Shown here: positions 50,401 through 58,715 of the stretch, in pieces
Numbering within the stretch: position 1 is the stretch's first letter
Layout of the letters: every line of letters begins with the position of its first letter
NCBI GenBank assembly: GCA_934133195.1
Contig: CAKPAZ010000003.1
Location: 1-64,000, forward strand
Length of the DNA stretch: 64,000 nt
Direction of reading: 5' to 3'
Source: an uncultured Bacilli bacterium
Lineage (GTDB): Bacteria > Bacillota_I > Bacilli_A > ML615J-28 > CAG-313
Made by a program: the position numbers and the translations under genes
Notes under the pieces: generated by a model
The model's input: only the letters and a program-made list of their open reading frames with translations
The model's database searches: none
Told to the model about the DNA's origin: nothing

Positions 50401-53400
50401 TTTACAATACAATAGAAAACTAGAAAAAGTTGAAATTCCTAATACTTTTACAACTATTAATGAATACGCATTTTATGATTGTTCTTCGTTAAAAACCGTT
50501 ATTATTCCAGATTCAATAATCAAAATAGCATATTCTGCGTTTAGTAGCTGTGAATTATTAACAAATGTAAAACTTCCTAATTTTCTTGAAACTATTGAAT
50601 CTTTTTCTTTTTCTGGTTGCGAATCTATAACATCAATTGTAATACCAAATTCTGTTAGTCGTATAGGTAGATATGCCTTTAGAGATACATCAATTAAAGA
50701 AATAACAATTCCAAATTCAGTAAAAGAATTAGATGGTTTTCAGGATTGTAAATCGCTAGAAACAGTTAATTTACCTGATACAGATATTATAATTTATGAT
50801 GAGGCATTTAATAATTGTGAAAATTTGAAATATATTAAACTTGGCGCTAGAACTAAAATTAATGGAAGTATTATCAATAGTAATGATTGTATACTTGATT
50901 TTAGTAATAGTGAAATTTACAATTATGATAATGGAATAACATATGATGAAACATTCAAAAAAATTATATATGTCGATAAAAGAATTAAAGGTGAAGTAAC
51001 TATTAAAGATGGAGTTGAATCGATTAGTAATGCTTTTTCTTATTGTAAAGATGTGACATCAATAATATTACCGGATTCAATCACATCAATTTCAGAAAGT
51101 GCTTTTTCATATTGTACATCATTAACAACAGTTAAAATGTCAAGTAAAGTCACTAATATAGGTTCATACGCCTTTGAAAATTGTACATCACTTGTTGATA
51201 TTGAATTGCCAAATACAATTGAGACGATTCATAGTTACGCCTTTAAAGATTGTACATCATTAATAACTTTCAAAATTCCAAATTTAGTTACAAGTATAGA
51301 AGATTCTACTTTTTATGGATGTACATCATTAATTAATATTGAAATTTCCGAAACAGTTACGAAAATAGGGCAATCTGCATTTAATCAGTGTTCTTCATTA
51401 CAAAGTATCGCAATACCAACATCAGTTACAAGTATAAATGTTTTGGCATTTGCTGGTTGCAAATCATTAGTAGATATTGAAATTCCTGATTCAGTTACAG
51501 AATTAGGATGGGGAATCTTTTTAGGATGTAATTCACTAATCTCAGTAAAATTACCTAATTCAATGGATAAAATTGGAGAATTCTTTTTTGAAGAATGTAT
51601 ATCTTTAGAAACAGTGGATATTCCAGCAGCAATCACAAGCATAGAACGTTTTGCATTTAATTGTTGTATATCATTAAAAAATATTATTTTACCAGATACA
51701 GTTAAGAGTATTGAAGATAGTGCATTTACTGATTGTATTTCGTTAAAAAATATTAAAATGTCTACAAATATTACTAATATAGGAACTTTTGCATTTAATG
51801 GCTGTGTTTCATTAGTAGACATACAAATACCAGCTGGTATTACCAGAATAGAAAAATCAAGTTTTGATTCTTGTAGTTCATTAAAATCAATTACTTTGCC
51901 TGATACAATTAATGAGATTAGAGATTCAGCATTTAAAAATTGTACATCATTATCAAGTATAACAATTTCAAATAATATAAATTATATTTCAAGTAATGCA
52001 TTTTATGGATGTCAATTATTATTCACAGTTATCAATAATTCTGACTTAAAAGTTGGTTTCCAAAATTCAAGTGATGGTATTATTTTTGAATATGCTAAGA
52101 AAATAATTGAAAAGGATGGAACTATAAGATATTATAACGATGAAGAACTTGGTGATTTAAAAGATACAGAGTATATTGTTAAAAATAATTTTAAATTTTC
52201 ATATAATGGACTATTCTACATTTTGATAGAATATGAAGGAAATGAAACAAGTATAGTATTTCCTGAAAATATAAATGGTGAGAATTACTTCATAAATTTT
52301 TCTTCTGATTCAGTTAAAGAAATTAAATTTCCAGACAATTTAATTGAATTAAAAAGTTATTATGTGATTAACGAACAAAGGTATTCGTTTACTAATAAAA
52401 TTTATGGTAATAAACTCGAAACAATTGATTTTAATAATTTAACGAAAATAACACATAATTTATTAGAAGATAATAGAAGTTTGGAAAATGTTATATGTAA
52501 TAATGTTATTCGTATTGAGTATCAAGCTTTTGAATGGTGTCTTAATTTAAAAAGTGTTAAATTTTTAGAAACGCTTGAGGAAATAGAATCTAGAGCATTT
52601 TATAATTGTACATCGTTAACAACTATAACTATACCAGAATCAGTATCATATTTAGGTGGTGATTCATTTGCCCATTGTTCAAATTTAATTGATGTAATTC
52701 TTCCTAAAAATATTAAATATTTTGCATCTAGTACATTTGATGACACTCCATATATGGAAAATACTAAAGTTATAGATGGCGTTAAGCATTTAGGTAATTA
52801 TATTATTGATATTGATAAAAATAAAACACAATTTTCATATGATCCGGGTTATCAAATTACAAATAATGCCTTGAATGGTTGTACTAGAATAAAAGATTTT
52901 ATATTAAATAAAACTGATAGTCAATTTATGGAAAGTGGGTTAAGATATTTAACAAATTTAGAAAAATTATATATTAATATAAATTTAGAAAATCCTATTA
53001 GAAACTATCTATATTCTTTCCCTGAAACTTTTAAAACTATTATTATTTCAAGTAGCGTTACAGAAGTAGTAGATAATCAATTTAATGGATTTAATGGTGT
53101 AATTTACGTTGATCAATATAAAGACAATGTAATGTGGGATTATGAACATCCAAATTGGAATGGAAATAATAAAGTTTATTATAAAGGTGAATGGATTAAA
53201 GCTTCATTTTATAATAATGATGATACAGAAATTACAACAGATTTCTATTTAGTTAATCAAATAATTAGACAGCCAATAATGAAAGATTATGTTAAAGATG
53301 GAATCAATTACAAATTTATTGGTTGGGATACAGATGGTGATAATAAAGTTAATTCTTTGCCAGCAAATTCTAAAACTAATGTAACTGCTAAAGCAATATA

Positions 53401-56400
53401 TGAAGAACAAATAAAGAACTACACTGTCACATTTATGGATAAAGATGGAGTAACAATTCTTGAACAATTAAGTTTACCTTATGGTTCTACATTTACTTTA
53501 ATAACACCAGCTGAAAAACAAGGTTATACTTTTGTTGGTTGGAGAGATTATCCAAAAGATTTAGTTGTAACTGAAGATTTAATAATATATTCTGTATGGA
53601 CTCATAATGGAAATCATGAATATACAATTGATGAAGTAATTGATCCAACATGTACAGAGGCTGGATATACAAAACATATTTGTTCAATATGTAATGAATA
53701 TTACATATCTGATTATGTAGATAAACTTGGTCATAACTTTACTCAAGAGGACATAGTAGATCCAACATGTACAGAAGATGGTTATACAAAACATACATGT
53801 TCAGTATGTGACTATACATATTCTGATAATTATGTTAATAAACTTGGTCATACATTTGGTGATTACATAATTGATGAAGATCCTACATGTGAAAACTCAG
53901 GTTTAAAACATAAAGAATGTCATACATGTCAACATAAAGAAGAAGAAACAATTGCCCCATTAGGTCATAATTATGAAGAAACTGATATAGTTGAATCAAC
54001 ATGTACCCATGGTGGCTCAATAACATATACATGTACAAGATGTGAAGATGTTATAACATCATACACAGATTTAAAAGATCATGAATATGTTAAAAAATAT
54101 GTATCATTAACATGGTTAGAAAGACTATTAAAATTCTTAATTAAGATATTTTATGGAATAGAAAATGATAATGCATACTATTTTGAATGTGTTAATTGTA
54201 AACACATAATGACAGCGAATGAAAATCAAGCAAATTCATCTATTCAAGGCACTTGTTCACATGAAACCTGTGAATGGGTAGTAGTATTTACAAGTTGTGA
54301 TGATAATGGATTAAAGACATATAAATGTACAAATTGTGATGAAGTACTTGAAATTGAATTATTAGATCCAATAGGTCATGATTTAGTACATCATGAAAAG
54401 TTAGATGCTACTTGTGAAGAAGCAGGACATGAAGCATATGATACATGTACAAGATGTGATTATACAACATTCAAAGAAATCCAAGCAGCAGGTCATACTT
54501 CAAGTGATTGGATTATTGACAAAAAATCTAACTGTACTGAAGATGGTTCAAAACATAAAGAATGTACAGTTTGTCATAAAGTACTTAAAACAGAAGTTAT
54601 AGATAAACTAGGCCATAATCTTGTTCATCATGAAAAACTAAATCCTACTTGTGAAGAAGCAGGACATGAAGCATATGATACATGTACAAGATGTGACTAC
54701 ACAACATTTAAAGAGATTCCTTCAACAGGTCATACAACGAGTGATTGGATCATTGATAAAGAATCTAACTGTACAGAAGATGGAACTAAACATAAAGAAT
54801 GTACAGTATGTCATAAAGTTTTAGAAACAGAAGTTATAGAAAAACTTGGACACGATTTAGTACATCACGAAAAGTTAGATCCTACTTGTGAAGAAGTAGG
54901 CCATGAAGCATATGATACATGTACAAGATGTGACTACACAACATTCAAAGAAATCCCATCCACAGGTCATACTTCAAGTGATTGGATTATTGACAAAGAA
55001 TCAAATTGTACAGAAGATGGCTCAAAACATAAAGAATGTACAGTTTGTCATAAGATTTTAGAAACAGAAGTTATAGAAAAACTAGGTCATAATCTTGTTC
55101 ATCATGAAAAGTTAGATCCCACTTGTGAAGAAGCAGGACATGAAGCATATGACACATGTACAAGATGTGACTACACAACCTTCAAAGAAATCCCAGCAAC
55201 CGGACATAGATCAAGTGATTGGATTATTGACAAAGAATCAAATTGTACAGAAGATGGCTCAAAACATAAAGAATGTACAGTCTGTCATAAAGTACTTGAA
55301 ACAGAAACAATAGATATGTTAGGCCATGATCTTGTTCACCATGAAAAGTTAGATTCTACTTGTGAAGAAGTTGGTCATGAAGAGTATGATACTTGTACAA
55401 GATGTGATTATACAACCTTCAAAGAAATCCCAGCAACTGGTCACACATCAAGTGAATGGATTATTGATAAAGAATCAAATTGTACAGAAGATGGCTCAAA
55501 ACATAAAGAATGTACAGTATGTCATAAAGTTTTAGAGACAGAAGTTATTGATAAACTTGGACACGATTTAGTACACCATGAAAAGTTAGATCCAACATGT
55601 GAAGAGAATGGCCATGAAGCATATGATACTTGTACAAGATGTGATTATACAACCTTCAAAGAAATTCCTTCAACTGGTCATACTTCAAGTGATTGGATTA
55701 TAGATCAAAAATCAAATTGTACTGAAAATGGTTCAAAACACAAAGAATGTACAGTATGTCATAAAGTACTTGAAACAGAAATCATAAGTAAATTAGGACA
55801 TGATTTAGTACATCATGAAAAACAAGATCCTACTTGTGAAGAAGCAGGCCATGAAGCATATGATACATGTACAAGATGTGATTATACAACCTTCAAAGAA
55901 ATATCTGCAACTGGTCATACATCAAGTGAATGGATTATTGACAAAGAATCTAACTGTACAGAAGATGGATCAAAACACAAAGAATGTACAGTATGTCATA
56001 AAGTACTTGAAACAGAAGTTATTGATAAACTTGGTCATAATCTTGTTCATCATGAAAAGTTAGATCCTACTTGTGAAGAAGCAGGCCATGAAGCATATGA
56101 TACTTGTACAAGATGTGATTATACAACCTTCAAAGAAATCCCAGCAACCGGACATACTTCAAGTGATTGGATTATCGATCAAGATTCTAACTGTACAGAA
56201 ACTGGTTCAAAACATAAAGAATGTACAGTATGTCATAAAGCACTTGAAACAGAAGTTATAGAAAAACTAGGACATGATTTAGTACATCATGAAAAACTAG
56301 ATCCAACTTGTGAAGAAGTAGGCCATGAAGCATACGATACATGTACAAGATGTGATTATACAACTTTCATAGAAATTCCTTCAACAGGTCATACAACAAG

Positions 56401-56845
56401 TGAATGGATAGTGGATGTTGAGGCTACTTGTACTGAAACTGGTTCAAAACACAAAGAATGTACAGTTTGTCATAAAGTTTTAGAGACAGAAATTCTTGAA
56501 AAACTAGGACATAATCTTGTTCATCATGAAAAGTTAGATGCTACTTGTGAAGAAGTAGGACATGAAGCATATGACACATGTACAAGATGTGATTATACAA
56601 CATTTAAAGAAATCCCATCCACAGGACATACAACAAGTGAATGGATAGTAGATGTTGAGCCTACTCATAAAAAGGAAGGTTCAAAGCATAAAGAATGTAC
56701 AACCTGTCATAAAGTTTTAGAGACTGAAACAATCAGTAAGATTTCTAGTAAATGCTGTAACATTAGTTCAAATTCAGTAGTAATATTTACTCTTATATCA
56801 ATTTGTAGTTTAATGACTTTTGTTATAAGACGTAAAAAATATTAG
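44441..56845 (+). CDS. Giant surface subtilase with BspA leucine-rich and Cys-rich repeats
   Basis: A 4134-residue exported protein. The N-terminal hydrophobic segment ends LSSYKKKDD: Tyr26 stands where the neighbouring lipoproteins have the lipobox Cys. A probable pro-region leads to a complete subtilase domain (about 155-425): Asp169 in AVIDTGIDTDHPEF, His217 in GHGTAVSG, Asn in AAAGNES, Ser371 in MSGTSFSAP. A short InlB-like segment follows. Residues ~520-2920 are dozens of BspA-type leucine-rich repeats (AFxxCxSLxxIxIPxSV), interrupted by LTSINGVLYNK-type units. Two InlB repeats (about 2925-3055), then a Cys-rich region with ten 79-residue repeats (3312-4101), and a C-terminal membrane helix (VVIFTLISICSLMTFVI) with RRKKY. 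GAGGAGG ribosome site. Probably an anchored adhesin/protease. Confidence 0.88.
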   Translation: MKNKILRIFTAVLLLTTILVVTLSSYKKKDDYEDNKPTIQEDLNKYAGSYDIHKIVLQNTNEVTAKKLAERFNAKLRITSDGSYATLTLPDDITINDIVKSNKNRDILSLIAPDYKATLSELTEERTTNFPTVSVEDEYYDLQTYLKYLNLQDVWKNYKGSGKTIAVIDTGIDTDHPEFAGRISEYSYNATLDKIVKDCVNEDGSYDWSIIEDEQGHGTAVSGVIAASMNNEIGIAGIAPEAKILTIKAECDKNGNFKNTSDLVFGLYYAIEQNVDVVNMSFGSPVNVFSTPAKLAVDSDIVCIAAAGNESTAKLTYPAADENVIGVGALADNSWELASYSNYGDNTDVVAPGTVYTTYLNGTYKTMSGTSFSAPIVSSLIALFYNHYMTTDYAKEVLYAASYDLESKGKDFYFGYGAVDASALILEEKGTVTFNYLTDEINPTTQIFIKNHPLQNIPQPERLYSVFDGWYYDINCKDEIDLYVDAWTSDLTLYCSWGNEDDVLPYTYTTLDDNSIEITSYIGKRKYITIPEYIDNKKVTSIGRSAFANNTKLVNVNLPSGLKSIKDYAFDGCINIKNFEIPSSVISIGINAFRNNISLYNINFLSDSKLEVIDEYAFINCSSLTRFDIPKNVKYNEENNYFTGSAFVGCTNLRQVNASRDSKYLTSINGVLYNKASSTIILYPAGLSNETYDLPTSVTKLGKYSFAFSNIDTIDLKNVTAINSNAFESSRIRKITLSDKVTTLGSFAFINSQINDITLGHGLKALESGTFRQCNNLYSITIPNSIVYIRGPIGAFFESSLTDITFEEESKLLLIDDYTFANSNLHKIEIPSSVVKIGMSAFYGCSNLTEVIINNDSALSVIDENAFSYTSIKTINLTSHLYTIGAGAFFATKLEEVTIPSSVNQIYGSSFAGNIYLKNIFVSPDNKMLTSIDGVVYTKDYSTLFAYPAGKDLSSYTIDGRVTEIGEYAFYGACNLTSIDFPENLIIINDYAFSSLSNISYYNLPSSLTSIGEYAFSDNEKLQGTTIPGNVETIGRYAFKGNYNCININITTPSKLDRLPYGVFAYTGIYSFRIPSSISSISQDVFLGCNNLDSITFEENSKLQAISAYTFSGCDQLRVITFENGSNLETIEAHAFEGLKNLTTIDFGDASVKTISNYAFRFCTSLQNITLPETLTFIGRYAFYGCKSLTKLTIPSSVDYIGRYAFNLASSLDIYFESDTLPSNIQEYWDKGINSYHIGVKEIKQDENFEYAILRNNTISIIKYLGNEKTLDLTNLSIGTVSSIGGHAFMNSSVESIVLPETLIEIQYYAFKNSRIKTLIIPDSVIRIGNNAFEASSIETITINETSNLKYIDQYAFSLCTSLKSIYLPSSLIKLGTGAFEKSSLETVNFDENITINEIPEDCFLGTKLVNVVLPNTVTLINNSAFREVETLLNITFGTSKLSILSNAFYNSGLQEVYLPENIEYVGEYSFVGLKNLKEFKVSENNKYYQQIDGALYTKDGKKIIAYPAGKTGSITLPTSIETIGFGAFENSSLTNIEFGAESNILNIGYRAFFNAKNLVEITIPDSVISIDYYAFANCDRLESVNISENSKLAGIYEGAFYGCINLKYITLPDTLYVISDYCFSGCSSLTRIPVNETSSLIDIASYAFAYSGLTEVNIPLSIVNLGAYSFKGIKATTIVIPSENQEILKIGIGAFEECEYLEEITLPFIGGSFEDETNYWVGYVFGAGTYEANEDYLPDLLKKITIDEGIKVVKNNSFYNIKKLEEIDLPYSLELINAYAFYLCESRHQFKSSISLSGDFQDLNMNLGSNLYGTLNITSFVTSLTVEKIQLDCYDLTSVSLPATKRFPYFKNCNRLQEIIIPEGTEIIADDTCNSSIIKEITLPSSLKYIYDEAFGGSIYIYRIINNSSLDIKLGDRSCGWATTYANELIDKDGNKIVSNDDYSIIDYNNFRFTYKDNKYTLVDYLGSEVDVVLPEFIYGTSYEINLQYNRKLEKVEIPNTFTTINEYAFYDCSSLKTVIIPDSIIKIAYSAFSSCELLTNVKLPNFLETIESFSFSGCESITSIVIPNSVSRIGRYAFRDTSIKEITIPNSVKELDGFQDCKSLETVNLPDTDIIIYDEAFNNCENLKYIKLGARTKINGSIINSNDCILDFSNSEIYNYDNGITYDETFKKIIYVDKRIKGEVTIKDGVESISNAFSYCKDVTSIILPDSITSISESAFSYCTSLTTVKMSSKVTNIGSYAFENCTSLVDIELPNTIETIHSYAFKDCTSLITFKIPNLVTSIEDSTFYGCTSLINIEISETVTKIGQSAFNQCSSLQSIAIPTSVTSINVLAFAGCKSLVDIEIPDSVTELGWGIFLGCNSLISVKLPNSMDKIGEFFFEECISLETVDIPAAITSIERFAFNCCISLKNIILPDTVKSIEDSAFTDCISLKNIKMSTNITNIGTFAFNGCVSLVDIQIPAGITRIEKSSFDSCSSLKSITLPDTINEIRDSAFKNCTSLSSITISNNINYISSNAFYGCQLLFTVINNSDLKVGFQNSSDGIIFEYAKKIIEKDGTIRYYNDEELGDLKDTEYIVKNNFKFSYNGLFYILIEYEGNETSIVFPENINGENYFINFSSDSVKEIKFPDNLIELKSYYVINEQRYSFTNKIYGNKLETIDFNNLTKITHNLLEDNRSLENVICNNVIRIEYQAFEWCLNLKSVKFLETLEEIESRAFYNCTSLTTITIPESVSYLGGDSFAHCSNLIDVILPKNIKYFASSTFDDTPYMENTKVIDGVKHLGNYIIDIDKNKTQFSYDPGYQITNNALNGCTRIKDFILNKTDSQFMESGLRYLTNLEKLYININLENPIRNYLYSFPETFKTIIISSSVTEVVDNQFNGFNGVIYVDQYKDNVMWDYEHPNWNGNNKVYYKGEWIKASFYNNDDTEITTDFYLVNQIIRQPIMKDYVKDGINYKFIGWDTDGDNKVNSLPANSKTNVTAKAIYEEQIKNYTVTFMDKDGVTILEQLSLPYGSTFTLITPAEKQGYTFVGWRDYPKDLVVTEDLIIYSVWTHNGNHEYTIDEVIDPTCTEAGYTKHICSICNEYYISDYVDKLGHNFTQEDIVDPTCTEDGYTKHTCSVCDYTYSDNYVNKLGHTFGDYIIDEDPTCENSGLKHKECHTCQHKEEETIAPLGHNYEETDIVESTCTHGGSITYTCTRCEDVITSYTDLKDHEYVKKYVSLTWLERLLKFLIKIFYGIENDNAYYFECVNCKHIMTANENQANSSIQGTCSHETCEWVVVFTSCDDNGLKTYKCTNCDEVLEIELLDPIGHDLVHHEKLDATCEEAGHEAYDTCTRCDYTTFKEIQAAGHTSSDWIIDKKSNCTEDGSKHKECTVCHKVLKTEVIDKLGHNLVHHEKLNPTCEEAGHEAYDTCTRCDYTTFKEIPSTGHTTSDWIIDKESNCTEDGTKHKECTVCHKVLETEVIEKLGHDLVHHEKLDPTCEEVGHEAYDTCTRCDYTTFKEIPSTGHTSSDWIIDKESNCTEDGSKHKECTVCHKILETEVIEKLGHNLVHHEKLDPTCEEAGHEAYDTCTRCDYTTFKEIPATGHRSSDWIIDKESNCTEDGSKHKECTVCHKVLETETIDMLGHDLVHHEKLDSTCEEVGHEEYDTCTRCDYTTFKEIPATGHTSSEWIIDKESNCTEDGSKHKECTVCHKVLETEVIDKLGHDLVHHEKLDPTCEENGHEAYDTCTRCDYTTFKEIPSTGHTSSDWIIDQKSNCTENGSKHKECTVCHKVLETEIISKLGHDLVHHEKQDPTCEEAGHEAYDTCTRCDYTTFKEISATGHTSSEWIIDKESNCTEDGSKHKECTVCHKVLETEVIDKLGHNLVHHEKLDPTCEEAGHEAYDTCTRCDYTTFKEIPATGHTSSDWIIDQDSNCTETGSKHKECTVCHKALETEVIEKLGHDLVHHEKLDPTCEEVGHEAYDTCTRCDYTTFIEIPSTGHTTSEWIVDVEATCTETGSKHKECTVCHKVLETEILEKLGHNLVHHEKLDATCEEVGHEAYDTCTRCDYTTFKEIPSTGHTTSEWIVDVEPTHKKEGSKHKECTTCHKVLETETISKISSKCCNISSNSVVIFTLISICSLMTFVIRRKKY
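54374..56743 (+). repeat. Ten in-frame 237-bp tandem repeats
   Basis: Ten units with an exact 237-base (79-residue) period, measured at the CATCATGAAAA-type landmark at 54389, 54626, 54863, 55100, 55337, 55574, 55811, 56048, 56285 and 56522. Each unit has two ~40-residue Cys/His halves (PTCEEAGHEAYDTCTRC and NCTEDGSKHKECTVC). Protein copies are nearly identical while many codons differ at silent positions. The last unit has lost one Cys (THKKEGSKHKEC). Confidence 0.95.
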
Positions 56846-56852
56846 AATATAA

Positions 56853-56904
56853 AAAAAGCCCTTAAGTTAACAAGTTCATGACTTGAAAACTTAAGGGTTT
56901 TTTT
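56853..56904. terminator. Terminator with duplicated 36-bp element, copy B
   Basis: Same element as 44273-44308, here at 56861-56896, with A-rich left and T-rich right flanks. It ends the giant gene and, read in reverse, the minus-strand nrdG2-like gene that stops at 56903. Confidence 0.92.
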
Positions 56905-57598
56905 AATAACCTCTTAGATATACATTTGTTATAAATTGTTCTAAGTATTCTTTATATTCGATAGCAGTTTCTTTTTTTACTTCATGAAAGCCTTTAGAAA
57001 GAGAAGAATCTCTTTCAACAAAATGTTGTAGATAGTAAGTTTTGGTTCCGTTAATTAAATCTTTGATTTCTTTAATACTATCAAAATCATGAAATTCTTT
57101 AACAAGGGTAGTTCTAAATTCATGATGAATATTAGATGTTTCTAAAATGTTAATGGTTTCTTTGATTTTTTCTAGAGGAACTTTATTTATTCCTGCTACC
57201 ATACTATAGTTAGAAGTACCACTCTTGATGTCCATCGCAATGTAATCAACTAAGTGATTGTCGATTAATTCTTTGACCATTTTAGGATTGGTACCATTGG
57301 TATCAAGTTTTATGACAAAACCTAAATCTTTAATTTTCTTTATATAATAAGGAAGTGATGCCATTAGGGTTGGTTCCCCACCAGTGATGCAGACGGCTTC
57401 AATTATTTTTTTTCTACTAGTAAGGTAATCAATGATTTCGTTAAAATCAAGGGGTTTTTCGACATCATTATTTACAAGAGGGCCATTGTGACACCATGGA
57501 CATCTGAAGTTGCAACCACTAGTAAATAGTGTACATGTAACATATCCTTCAAAATCTACAAGCGATATTTTTTCAATTCCAACAAATCCATCAATCAT
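56903..57598 (-). CDS. nrdG: NrdG2-type anaerobic RNR activase (radical SAM)
   Basis: A 231-residue radical-SAM protein. Cluster motif CNFRCPWCHN (CxxxCxxC), SAM-binding ITGGEPTL, and LDTNGTNPKMV are as in pyruvate-formate-lyase-activase-like proteins. Length and the start FVGIEKISLVDFEGYVTCTLFTSGCNF match the NrdG2 type of ribonucleotide-reductase activase. It would install the glycyl radical in the NrdD at 39713. ispG lies just before it with a 4-base overlap. Confidence 0.85.
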   Translation of the reverse strand: MIDGFVGIEKISLVDFEGYVTCTLFTSGCNFRCPWCHNGPLVNNDVEKPLDFNEIIDYLTSRKKIIEAVCITGGEPTLMASLPYYIKKIKDLGFVIKLDTNGTNPKMVKELIDNHLVDYIAMDIKSGTSNYSMVAGINKVPLEKIKETINILETSNIHHEFRTTLVKEFHDFDSIKEIKDLINGTKTYYLQHFVERDSSLSKGFHEVKKETAIEYKEYLEQFITNVYLRGY

Positions 57599-58650
57599 TT
57601 TGTATTTATCATTTTCAAGATTTCTTCCTTTAAACAGTCGACAATCTTATCTTCAGGAATCTTCTTAATGATTTCTCCTTTCTTGAATAATACGCCACAT
57701 CCATTTCCTCCTGCAATTCCAAGATCAGCTTCTCTTGCTTCCCCAGGACCATTGACTACACATCCCATAATGGCGATGGTTAAGTTTTTGTTAATTGATT
57801 CACAAAAACTTTCAATTTCTTTTACGACGGGTTCCATATTATAGTTGGTTCTACCACAAGTAGGACAAACAATCAATCTTGGTTTTTGGTAAAGATGGCA
57901 CATGGAAAGAATTTCTTTACATACAGGAATTTCATTTAAAGGTGATCCATGTAAAGATACTCTAATAGTGTTACCAATACCTTCAAAAAGAAGTGTACCA
58001 AGAACATAACTAGAAGCAATGGTTCCACTAAATGTGGTTCCCGATTCGGTAAGTCCAATATGGATAGGATATGGGTAACGGGCTGCTAAAGCTCTATTTA
58101 CTTCAATAGTTGATTCAATGTCAGTGGCTTTAATGGATAAAACTAAATCTTTAAAATCAAAACTCTCCATAAGTTTTACTGCTCGGTCCATACTTTCTAA
58201 AAGTGCAAGTGTGGTAACATGATGATATTTTTCAAGTAAATCTTTTTCAAGAGATCCACTATTAATTCCAATACGAATAGGAACATGATACTCTTTACAT
58301 TTATCTACTATTTGTTTAACTTTATCATCTGAACCGATGTTTCCAGGATTAATTCTAATTTTATCAGCTCCACTTGTTATAGCAAGAATTGCGAGTTTAT
58401 AATCAAAGTGGATGTCCGCAACAATTGGTATTCTAACTTGTTTTTTTATTTCTTTGATCGCAAGCGCATCTTCCTCATCAAGGACTGCTACTCTAACGAT
58501 TTCACATCCTAGAAGTGTTAAATCATTAATTTGTTTAACCGTCTTTTCAATGTCTTTAGTTTTGGTGTTAGTCATTGATTGAATGACAACTTTATTAGAT
58601 CCTCCAATTATGACATTTCCAACTTTTACTTTTATGGTATCAGATCTCAT
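57595..58650 (-). CDS. ispG: 4-hydroxy-3-methylbut-2-enyl diphosphate synthase IspG
   Basis: A 351-residue enzyme of the MEP isoprenoid pathway. N-terminal TIM barrel (VIQSMTNTKTKDIEKTV, VADIHFDYKLAI, IRINPGNIG) and a C-terminal iron-sulfur domain with cluster ligands in LIVCPTCGRTNYN and MGCVVNGPGEAREADLGIAGG. A complete single-module bacterial form. AAGGATGTG precedes the ATG. It is followed directly by the nrdG2-like gene, so both Fe-S proteins are made together. Confidence 0.96.
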   Translation of the reverse strand: MRSDTIKVKVGNVIIGGSNKVVIQSMTNTKTKDIEKTVKQINDLTLLGCEIVRVAVLDEEDALAIKEIKKQVRIPIVADIHFDYKLAILAITSGADKIRINPGNIGSDDKVKQIVDKCKEYHVPIRIGINSGSLEKDLLEKYHHVTTLALLESMDRAVKLMESFDFKDLVLSIKATDIESTIEVNRALAARYPYPIHIGLTESGTTFSGTIASSYVLGTLLFEGIGNTIRVSLHGSPLNEIPVCKEILSMCHLYQKPRLIVCPTCGRTNYNMEPVVKEIESFCESINKNLTIAIMGCVVNGPGEAREADLGIAGGNGCGVLFKKGEIIKKIPEDKIVDCLKEEILKMINTK

Positions 58651-58690
58651 AATATCACATCCTTAAGTATAGTAATTATAACATAAAATA

Positions 58691-58715
58691 AAGAAAAGAG
58701 CCCTTTGAAGGCTCT
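58691..58715 (-). terminator. Terminator overlapping the stop of the HTH gene
   Basis: On the minus strand AGAGCC (58715-58710) pairs with GGCTCT (58702-58697), followed by TTTTCTT. The stem begins inside the TAG stop codon. Confidence 0.82.

Noticed and set aside
51385..51822. Minus-strand frame of 145 codons within the giant protease gene
   Set aside because: It is the mirror of regularly spaced leucine-rich repeats, which leaves the antisense frame open by chance; no ribosome site.
54374..56743. Tandem repeats considered as a CRISPR array
   Set aside because: The 237-bp unit is coding, in frame, and has no short repeat/unique spacer alternation.
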